This document shows positions 10,566 through 18,600 of a DNA stretch of 64,000 nt, in pieces; position 1 is the first letter of the stretch; every line of letters begins with the position of its first letter. The stretch covers positions 344,949,380 through 345,013,379 of the forward strand of contig NC_077229.1 of assembly GCF_027887165.1 (NCBI RefSeq), in the 5' to 3' direction. A program made the translations under genes and the position numbers. The stretch is from Monodelphis domestica. Its lineage: Eukaryota; Chordata; Mammalia; Didelphimorphia; Didelphidae. A model generated the notes under the pieces. The model made no database searches, was not told the origin of the DNA, and saw only the letters and a program-made list of their open reading frames with translations.

Positions 10566-10610
10566 ATGTCTGAAACAGAAGTCTGGGAATTCATTTGGAA
10601 ATCCCTCTAA
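10566..10610 (+). promoter_or_regulatory. 14-codon upstream ORF in exon 1
   Basis: It reads MSETEVWEFIWKSL and stops at TAA 10608-10610. The surrounding DNA is similar to the human leader, but the human sequence as remembered has no ATG here, so this uORF may be lineage-specific. Confidence 0.35.
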
Positions 10611-10696
10611 TTTTTTCCTACTCCTGATTCATTTGGAAGTTTTAAAGCAAATATAACTCGAAAGTCCTGAAGACTTGTGGGATTTTTCCCCCCCTT

Positions 10697-10732
10697 ATGA
10701 GCTTGTTCTCTTTTCACAAAAAGGAAACTTGA
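10697..10732 (+). promoter_or_regulatory. 11-codon upstream ORF in exon 1
   Basis: It reads MSLFSFHKKET and stops at TGA 10730-10732, 29 bases before the exon 1 donor. In the human leader as remembered, an ATG at the same place opens an 11-codon frame ending in the same KKET-stop. Only transcripts started upstream (P1) would carry it. Confidence 0.5.
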
Positions 10733-10761
10733 CAGAGGAGCATACAGTACTTAGAATACAA

Positions 10762-10984
10762 GTAAGTTCTTTGCACAGGAAAAATTACTTTATGTAACTT
10801 TTGATAGACCTTTAAGGTTTTACCTAAAAGTACATTAGTATATGTTTGATTTCAAGGGTAATAAATTCTTGTAAGTTGTATAATGTGTAGCAGAAGTGGT
10901 AGTTAGAACCACATTCACCTAGAGTATCTAAAAGAAAATGCACCTGATTTTGACACAGTATGAGTTTTTTTTTTTACCTTTCAG
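10762..10984 (+). other. BCL2: BCL2 intron 1 (223 bp, within the 5'UTR)
   Basis: The donor GTAAGT is at 10762-10767. The acceptor is a T-rich tract (about 10966-10981) ending in CAG at 10984. Splicing joins ATACAA to CATCACCGAGG, which matches the remembered human junction TACAA/CATCACAGAGG. Human intron 1 is about the same size (about 220 bp). The intron separates the P1-driven exon 1 leader from the leader segment immediately before the coding region. Confidence 0.88.
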
Positions 10985-11037
10985 CATCACCGAGGAAATA
11001 GAATAAAATAATCTAAATAATAACAATAGCGTGCCTC

Positions 11038-11046
11038 ATGAAATAA
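11038..11046 (+). promoter_or_regulatory. Minimal upstream ORF (Met-Lys-stop)
   Basis: ATG AAA TAA lies in the exon 2 leader, 258 bases before the main ATG. The same CTCATGAAATAAA sequence is present in the human leader as I remember it. Such a short uORF can delay or divert scanning ribosomes. Its function here is inference. Confidence 0.55.
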
Positions 11047-11158
11047 AAAGATACGAAAGGAATTTAAATCATAAGAATACTGTGCATCTCATACCAAGGG
11101 GGAAATACCAGGAAGAATAAAATATTTCAAAGAGACAAGACTCCCCCAAAGTCAAGAA

Positions 11159-11194
11159 ATGAAAAGCACATCCAATAAAATAACTGGATTATAA
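11159..11194 (+). promoter_or_regulatory. Conserved 11-codon upstream ORF in the BCL2 leader
   Basis: It reads MKSTSNKITGL and stops at TAA 11192-11194, 110 bases before the main start. The human BCL2 leader has an 11-codon uORF at about -119 to -84 that has been reported to reduce translation. My recollection of its peptide is MQSTSNKIAGL, so two residues differ. Same length, stop and location suggest the element predates the split of marsupials and placentals. Confidence 0.8.
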
Positions 11195-11214
11195 TTATTA
11201 TTCTGTATTTTTCT

Positions 11215-11249
11215 GGGGGCGTGGAGTGGGAGAGGGAATAAGAGGTGGG
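11215..11249 (+). promoter_or_regulatory. 5'UTR G-rich segment matching the human BCL2 RNA G-quadruplex
   Basis: G runs are GGGGG (11215-11219), GG (11223-11224), GGG (11228-11230), GGG (11234-11236), GG (11244-11245) and GGG (11247-11249). The human leader has a G4 of four runs of at least three G at this position, and it lowers translation. Here the second run is only GG, so a three-tier fold must recruit the GGG at 11247 with a longer loop. Confidence 0.6.
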
Positions 11250-11304
11250 TGTTATCACCGTTGGCTGCTCTCCTTGGTATTCATTGCTCCTTCCATTGGG
11301 AATG

Positions 11305-11937
11305 ATGGCTCACCCTGGAAGAAGAGGATATGATAACCGGGAGATAGTGATGAAATACATTCATTATAAACTGTCACAGAGGGGGTACGAGTGGGATGCT
11401 GGAGATCTGAGGGCACCAGCCTCTCCAAGTCTTCCTCCTGTTGTTGCTTCTGCCCCTGCTGTTGGAATCTTCTCTACCCAGCCACGAAACACACCATTGC
11501 CTGCTGAACCCCAGGACTCGGCCACTTCTACTACTGCTGCTGCTAGAAACTCACCTTTGCCTCTTCCTCCTCCTGCTGTTGCTGCTGCTGCTGCTGCTGG
11601 ACCTACCGTCAGTCCAGTGCCACCTGTGGTCCACCTGACTCTTCGTCAAGCTGGAGATGATTTCTCTAGAAGGTACCGGAGAGACTTTGATGAAATGTCA
11701 GGTCAACTGCACCTGACCCCTGTTACTGCTAGGGGACGCTTTGCCACAGTGGTAGAGGAGCTGTTCAGGGATGGGGTGAACTGGGGGAGGATCGTGGCCT
11801 TCTTTGAGTTTGGTGGTGTTATGTGTGTGGAGAGCGTCAACCGGGAGATGTCGCCCCTGGTGGACAGCATTGCCCTATGGATGACTGAGTACCTGAACCG
11901 GCACCTGCACACTTGGATCCAGGATAACGGAGGATGG
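11305..11937 (+). CDS. BCL2: Apoptosis regulator Bcl-2, first coding exon (partial CDS, codons 1-211)
   Basis: Bcl-2 blocks mitochondrial apoptosis by binding the BH3 helices of Bax, Bak and BH3-only proteins at the outer mitochondrial, ER and nuclear membranes. Seen here: BH4 at residues about 9-30 ([20 protein letters not shown]), a long disordered loop at about 31-106, BH3 at 109-123 ([15 protein letters not shown]), BH1 at 152-171 with the NWGR core at 159-162, and the start of BH2 (TWIQDNGGW) at 203-211. The human exon ends at W195, so this loop is 16 residues longer; the extra length includes a run of six alanines at 93-98. The caspase site DAGD ends at D34 as in human. Loop Ser-Pro sites are present at S83 (NSP) and S103 (SPVPP), matching human S70 and S87. 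I chose the second ATG of a tandem pair because it has the better Kozak context (A at -3, G at +4) and matches the family N-terminus MAH. A strong donor follows W211. The rest of BH2 and the C-terminal anchor are in an exon outside the window. Confidence 0.97.
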
Positions 11938-11943
11938 GTAGGT

Positions 11944-13785
11944 GCCTAGGCTGCATGTCTTGTTCAGTGTGAGTGTGAGAGTCTGTATCACAGACTGGTT
12001 CTTGGGTGCTGCCCCTAGAGTGTGTGGTCAGTCTTCTGCCAAAGATGATGGCAGCCAAGCCCTTTAAGGTGGAATCAAAGGTTTCTCCACATTTTTCTTT
12101 ACTTTTCTTCTCCCCCACCCCTATCCTCTATCCTTACATATCCACTAGATGACCCTTTCCATCAGCATGGTTTTGAGTATTGCTGCAGATGGAACATTTG
12201 CCAATTTGTGGTATTTTCTGATAAGTCAGCCTTGATGACTCAACCTGTCATCTTGTGGGGATTAAAATCTACTAAAGGACCAGGAAATTCAATTTCTGTA
12301 ACCTGTACTGTTCTACTGGTAAAGGTATAATCTACAAAGAGAAAATTTGAGATGCCTTTTTCCCTGGGATGGGGGGAGGAAGGACTTCAGGGTATATTTT
12401 AAATTATGAAGCTCACATTCCAGAAGTTCCATTGGCTCAAACCTGTAACAAATAGGACTGTGGGATATGTGTAATTTGCTACATGATTATGGTGCTTGTC
12501 CATATCCAGGGAGATTGACAGGTACAGCAGTGCATCTTGAAAAGAAATTCAGGACATTAATGACTCGTTTCTTGTGGTGAAATACTTTGCATTTTATTTG
12601 TATAACTGGTTAGCCTGATGCTTTTTTAGAATTTTAGATTCTGTTCAGCATGTAGCATCTATACCTTATGATGAACCATTTTGCTGGGATTTTTAATTGA
12701 CCACTTCTGTTTAAGAGAAGGAATGTGATCTTAGTTATGGACCCTCATATTCCTTGCCTCTTGGTCTGAGTGATTGGCAACTGTGAAATGCTCTTTCTGG
12801 TAGATTAAATAAATGTGTTGCCCGTTTTTTTTTCAAAATTGACATTCCACTCCAGAACTTGCAGACAGTGACTTGACCATATCATTGAAACTTGAATAAG
12901 GGACTAAATTCCAGAACTAAATTCCAACCTGGAATCTCAGGACACATCTTAAAGTGCAGAACTTTGTATCCAAATTTCAGTTTTGGTGGATGAATAAAGC
13001 TTCTTGTTCTGAGTTTTATTCAAAGATCCCCTTCCTTTTTTCTGGGAATCTGAAATATTACCTTAAAAGATGCTTCCCTTTCCCTGTTATTGTCCTTTGG
13101 GAAAACTATTAATATCACTCTATAAGACCTCATAACAGAAAAAAGCTTAAGAATGACTGAAAGTGAAATTTTATACATACAGGTACATGTTCATATAGTT
13201 TATGGAAAGTATTTAATATTTTATTGCAAAATAATTCATTTGTGTAGGGGAATAATAGCTACAAAGTTAATATGGGAAAAATTTTAATATAGTTCTTGAT
13301 ATTTAAAAATGAAATCAATTAGATTTTCATAATTTAGCTCAAATAATAAGACTACACGGGGCAGACTTATTCTTAGGCTAACCATCATACAGTTAGATCT
13401 TTGGCTTTTTGGAAGAATCATATAATATGGGGGGGTGTTCTTTTTTTTTAAAAAAATCAATTATGAAAACAACGGGTTATCATTGAAAGCATAGTTTCTA
13501 TGAACGACACTTTAGTTAAACTTGTTATATCAAGAAGCTAGGTTTATTTTTTCACAGCCAGTGCCAAAGAGTTTTTATTGGTAGGATTTGTAGTCTCCAA
13601 AAGGATCATCTCAAAATTAAAACCAAACTACTAATCATTGAAAATGTATTGTAAAACCCTCCCTTCCAGTAGAAGAAATCCAAGATGGCAATTGGTATCC
13701 ACCAAATAATTTATTAAAAGCAGCAAAAAGAACATACATTTAGGGATGATTGCTAGATCATAACATTTATCTTTGCAGTTTAGTT
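11944..13785. other. Start of intron 2, no repeat recognised
   Basis: About 1.8 kb downstream of the donor with no transposon I can identify, apart from homopolymer runs (13432-13457). Lack of insertions next to the exon is compatible with retained regulatory sequence. No additional exon seen. Confidence 0.4.
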
Positions 13786-13794
13786 ACAGCATAT

Positions 13795-13930
13795 TCTGCT
13801 ATTTTTCGTCTGTGACCTTGAGGAAATCTTCACCTCTCAGAGCCTCAGTTCCCTCCACTGTAAAATGAGAACTTTGGCCCCAAGGATCCTACTAGTTCCA
13901 AATCCTATGATAGTCAGTTCTTATGCTTCT
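13795..13930 (+). mobile_element. MIR fragment
   Basis: GTGACCTTGAGGAAATCTTC, AGAGCCTCAGTTCCCTCCACTG and TAAAATGAGA form the MIR core. Confidence 0.7.
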
Positions 13931-14369
13931 GAATCTATGTTTTTAATGAAGCCTTTTTTGGGGGAGGGGGAGAAAGAGCTATTGGGTTTTCATATATTTT
14001 TATGGTCCACAAGTATTTAAGATTGATAGTAACCATATTTATGATGTCAAAAACACAGAATAAAATGCCCTAAGATAGTGAAGGCAAGTTGTGACCAAAC
14101 ATTGTTAGCTAAGATAAAATCACAGATGGCTTAAATTTTTTTTCTAGCTTTCAGAAGAAATAAATTGATGACTTCAAGGGAAACTAAAGGATTTGCTGGG
14201 AGGAAAAAACAATACATGGAAATGATAAGTGGTGGAAGTTACTGAATAAAAATTGACCTGAGATTTTTGTTTAAAGATACTTGTTTATTATTTCTAACTT
14301 GTTTGCATTATCATTTTGTATTTTTAGTTTAGTATTCTGGTGACACATAAAAAGTAATTGTTTATCATA

Positions 14370-14510
14370 TGCCCAAGTCAGCTATGTGACTGTGGGCAAG
14401 TCACTTAACCTCCCTAAGCCTCAGCTTTCTCATGTAAAATGAGGGGCTTGGATTATAAACCTGAGGGCCTTTCCATCTCCAGACCTATGAACTCTAGATC
14501 TGTGGTAACA
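14370..14510 (+). mobile_element. MIR fragment
   Basis: AGCTATGTGACTGTGGGCAAG, TCACTTAACCTCCC and AAGCCTCAGCTTTCTCATG. The MIR core is clear. A short local duplication of AACAGATCTGTGGT-type sequence follows at about 14498-14522. Confidence 0.75.
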
Positions 14511-14522
14511 GATCTGTGGTAA

Positions 14523-16810
14523 CTAGAGGTTACTAATACTAACCTCTTTAAAAGCAAATCTTAACATCTTATAAATTTTCAATTTCCCCAGGATTTAATA
14601 AATCAGCATTTAAACTGCAACATTAGTAGGTTAGTTTAAACCTGTGGGATCTTGTTGCTTTAGACACAATGTACTTTTTGACACCAAACAAACGTGCTAA
14701 AGTAGTCTGAGCCTTGAGCACTTAACTAAGGGGGAAAATATATTACCTGTTTGGGAAATCATGGATTTTGCATAGAATGTCACATCTTTGATAGATTACC
14801 ATGACATTTCAGACAAAATCAAAGGTAAAGGCTGAGTTATAACCTGATATGTGGCTTATTCTTAAATCTTAATAAGGTGTTATGTGACATACTCAGAAAG
14901 GCAGAGCAAAGTTAGACTACGTTGGTTAGCAGTAAATGAGAAAGTTTTCTAAAACAGAAGGTTTGGGGATAAAATTTTGATAAGGGGTTATGTTACTGTG
15001 AGAGGAGAAGGGAATTTGATGCTGGGAGAGGTTGTGCTTTATAATTAGCCATTCCTGCTCTCCTGACAACCATCCCAAAAGTTCAGGTGCCTGGATAAAT
15101 TCCTGAATGCCCACTGGGGTAGTCTAATCCTGGGAAGAAATAAATTAGAAGTGGAGAGAAAAAAAGAGACCATTCTCAAGGTAGTTAGCTCTATCTAGCC
15201 ATCTATGTTTCCCAGGGTACCAAAGAAATTTACATGGGCATCAGTGGTCCATTACAGGTAAGTTAACATTTCTGCTTAAGTGTTAAAATTTCAAAGGAGT
15301 TATCCCAGTGGAGGTCAGATGGCTTATTCTTTTATAAATGACCCTGTTAACCATTCTTTTATCATCTTGCCAGAGTCCAATTTTCTAACTGACCATAGGG
15401 GCTCAGACTCTACTTAGTGACAAAGAAAGCTTTCACAACCTAAGAGTTACTGATATAGGCAGCTGATGGTCAGTGCAAATTGTTATACCTCTGATACTAG
15501 GTAGTGAACTGATATTCAACTCAGGGTCTTATGATAGTGTATTAATTAGAGAATGGAGCTCATTCAATCAAGTTCTTAGTATTTCCATTCCATTTATTTG
15601 CTGAGGAGGCAGTGTCCCTCTTTGTCAGAAATTTCTCATTGTCCTTGAAGATAGCTTTTGCTAGGCTGTGCTTTTGAGAGTGGGAATTTAGTTATCTGCT
15701 GTCCGTTGGTTCCAGTCAGATTGTTTGGTCAGCAAGTAGCACTACAGCCATTCACAGCCACTGAGGCATCTGATTAACTGGATAGCCAGAGCATTCTCAA
15801 GCCAGTGTGCCAGATGATATGTGAAAGAACATCAATTTTCCAGCAGCTAAACATCAGCTGCTTAGAACCAATTTTGGCATTGAAATGTTAGGATTAAAAA
15901 TAGCCTGAAAAATATCTAGCTTTAAATAAAATAATGATGAACTTTTCTTGGGAAAGTACATTCTTTTAGCCTGTTAGGAATCACATGACATTCTTTAATA
16001 ATTCATTGTGTAGACAAAAAGTATTGAGGCTTCTACAATTTTTTTTTTTTTGAGTGATGTATTAGAAGAACTTTTTGGCCTGGACTTTGACAAAGTTAAT
16101 TGACTTGATTGTTGGTAAATCTAATCACACTTTAGATTGGAGCCTGTTTTGTTATTGTTTTCACTCAACCACCAGCTTTCTATTGTGTTTTTTAGTGAGA
16201 ACATGTTGCACTTTTTAGTAATTTTGGATTCAACTAATACATTTCAGAGTGCTTAAATGCCACTAGGCTACATAGCAAACCCCAGGTAACAAAAAGCCAC
16301 AGTTAAAAAAAAAATCACTCCAAAACTCCTACATTGTTTCAATTACCTCTCAAATGGTAAGACCACTTGCCAAGCAGGTGGGTGGATGCTGCATATATAT
16401 TATTGGTGGTTTCTCCCAACCATCAGCCTCTCTAGCCTTACTTCTAAGGCCACTAATCATATTGTAGCAATAATGTAGCAATCATGTAGCAATTGAGATT
16501 CATCAGAAGTACATTTGTGCTAAAACAGAACAAAACAATACTGTTTTTGTTTGTATACAACTAAAGATATTTTTTTCTTCTAGAGATGCCTTGCATTTGA
16601 AATTCAAAGGTTTTACTTAGCTTTTTTAAGGTGACCTATTTTATTTACATGTAGTTATGACCTTCCAGTTTCTTAATCTTATGAGACATATTAGCAAATT
16701 TAGTTTTATTACTTTAGATATTGACTGTGCTTATACTGATTGAGATGAAGCCTATATTTGCATGTAAATAAAACTGATGATGATCATTAGAGGGTACTAT
16801 ATAGCTACTA
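14523..16810. other. Intron 2, 2.3 kb without recognised repeats
   Basis: No transposon signature or convincing exon. Moderately complex sequence, with small direct repeats of ATGTAGCAAT near 16470-16492. Candidate for conserved non-coding DNA, unproven. Confidence 0.35.
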
Positions 16811-16814
16811 TAAA

Positions 16815-17060
16815 TAGCTAGCATTTATATGACACTTAAAAGTTTGTAAAGTACTTTACAAATAGAAACACATTTTATCCTTTCAAAAACTCTAGGTGGT
16901 CATTGCTGATTATGGTTCCAATCACTTTACAGATAGGACAGCTGAATTGGATAGATTGAGGGACTTGCTTAGAAAATGTCCAAGTTCAGTTTTGAATTCA
17001 AGTCTTCCTAATTTCCAGGCTTAGTGTTCCATCCATTCATTGTACCCCCTGCTAAAGATT
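16815..17060 (-). mobile_element. MIR/THER1-type SINE
   Basis: GCTAGCATTTATATGACACTT, TTACAAATAGAAACACATTTTATC, CTTTACAGATAGGACAGCTG and a GTTCCATCCATTCATTGTACC end, in minus orientation. Confidence 0.65.
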
Positions 17061-17084
17061 CCCAGTAAGGAGATACCAGAATTT

Positions 17085-17450
17085 GAATCTTATTTCCCAT
17101 TCTTTTAAATTAGGTAACCCTAAGTGGTTATGTAATGTCCCTGAACCTCGGTTTCCTCTTCTGTAAAACTGGAATAATTATTCATATATCCATTTATGGG
17201 GTTATTTTAATGTTTAAATAAGAGAATATCATACAACACTTTAAGCAAAGTGCCATATAAATGTCTACCTTACTCTTGGGAGAAAACATGGCCCAAAGGC
17301 AAGAGTGGTACACTTGGGGTCAGAGGTCCTAGGTTCAAATCCAAATTGTGTAATTTACCACTTTTTTAGAAGTAGGAAAATCACCTCATCTTTCTTCAGT
17401 TGTGAACTGAGAAGGTTGATCACTAAGAATTGTTATAATTTTAAATATAT
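17085..17450 (+). mobile_element. Two adjacent MIR copies
   Basis: The first (17085-17275) has GTCCCTGAACCTCGGTTTCC and TCTGTAAAACTGG. The second (17282-17450) has CTTGGGGTCAGAGGTCCTAGG, GTTCAAATCC and a worn 3' part. Confidence 0.6.
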
Positions 17451-17888
17451 GGTCTTATTATTAACCTTAAGGAAAAAGTAGACAAGATTCATTTTGAGAG
17501 TTTGTATTGTACCACCTGTTTTATTTTTTTATGACCCACAGGAGGAGTAAAAGTAGAAAGTGCAAAATAATGTTCCATTCTTCAGAAAAACAATATTATT
17601 CAGTTATACAAGGCCTATGCAAATACTATATGTTGCTCTGTCTCATTCAACATTACTAGAGACTTTGAGTATCATAAACAATTTGGGTTTATTTGTCAGT
17701 TTAAAGAATAAGAAACTTAAGATTTTTGTAAGCATACCCAAGTCCCCAGGGACATAGGCTAAATAAATAAAAATCCCTTAGTATTTTCTGGTAGAACTCA
17801 ATAATATTTGGACTACTCACCAAAAGGAGTGTTGTGGGGGGGGGGGAAGCACCTTATAGACCTTACAAAATTACTAAATCAACATTTT

Positions 17889-17908
17889 GTGTGTGTGTGT
17901 GTGTGTGT
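17889..17908 (+). repeat. (GT)n microsatellite
   Basis: About ten GT units. A poly-G run of 13 lies upstream at 17836-17848. Confidence 0.9.
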
Positions 17909-18265
17909 ATCTGGGTTCATTAATATAATCACACTTATAACTGCCTGCATATCCAGGGCAAATGCAGAATTGGGGTAATTTTCTAGATCAATGGTATCAA
18001 ACAAATAGAAGCAGCAAGTCCTCTAACTATACAGAAGGATAGTTATGGTATCATATTGACTTAGAAAACCACATATTAATAACATTATCTGCATTTTATT
18101 ATATTTTTGTGTATTTTATTAAATATTTCCCAACTACATTTTAATCTGGTTCTGGCTACACTGGAGAGTGTTGCCTACCAATGTGTTTGAATCCTTTGTT
18201 CTACTTATTTCAACCCCCCCTCAAAAAAAAAAGAGAAAGACCATGTTATCTTTACTGTGGATACT

Positions 18266-18280
18266 TTAAATATATATATA

Positions 18281-18320
<40 letters not shown>
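18266..18320 (+). repeat. (TA)n microsatellite
   Basis: More than 50 bases of TA alternation with one phase break near 18286-18289. It can extrude as a cruciform. Any open frame across it is an artefact. Confidence 0.95.
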
Positions 18321-18424
18321 TTTTTTTTCACCCAAAGCAATCAAAGAATTTTTTAAGTTCTCCATTTCCATGTTGAGATATACCAACACTGATATTTCAG
18401 TGGCTTTTAAATTTAGTGCTAGAG

Positions 18425-18600
18425 GGAAAAGTAGAAGACTATTACTAACCCCTCATTTTAAAAATCAGGAAATTGAAGCACAGAAATTAAATGACTTGCC
18501 CTTAGTCGTGTGGCTAATAAATGTCCAAGGGTTGGATTTGAATGTAGGTCTTCTTTCCTCTAGATACAATGCCTTTATGCACTATAGCATACTACCTCTC
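18425..18600 (-). mobile_element. MIR-like fragment
   Basis: CAGGAAATTGAAGCACAGAAA, ATGACTTGCCCTTAGTCGTG and TTGGATTTGAATGTAGGTC match a minus-oriented MIR core; it ends near CACTATAGCATACTACC. Confidence 0.65.

Larger units (their letters stand above)
9690..10761 (+). other. BCL2: BCL2 exon 1, non-coding leader (5' end approximate)
   Basis: The 3' boundary is well supported: exon sequence ending in ATACAA is followed by GTAAGT at 10762. The last 200 bases closely resemble the human BCL2 leader as I remember it, including the stretch around 10570-10610 and the AAAAAGGAAACTTGACAGAG segment near 10717-10737. The 5' end is a guess, placed just downstream of the C-rich P1 element; GC-rich promoters of this type usually start at several sites. 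The exon contains a GCN repeat, a purine-rich tract, a CG/TG alternating tract and several upstream ATGs. Confidence 0.7.
10985..11304 (+). other. BCL2: BCL2 exon 2, 5'UTR part
   Basis: This is 320 bases of leader between the acceptor and the main start. It is strikingly similar to the human leader: GTGCCTCATGAAATAAA at 11031-11047, CCAAGGGGGAAA at 11094-11105, GCACATCCAATAAAATA at 11166-11182. It holds two upstream ORFs and a G-rich segment. An in-frame TAA at 11239-11241 rules out a conventional N-terminal extension; the GTG at 11245 is not a plausible start. Confidence 0.85.

Noticed and set aside
11245..11304. N-terminal extension of Bcl-2 beginning at GTG 11245
   Set aside because: A stop (TAA 11239-11241) lies just upstream, GTG initiation is unlikely, and the family starts at MAH.
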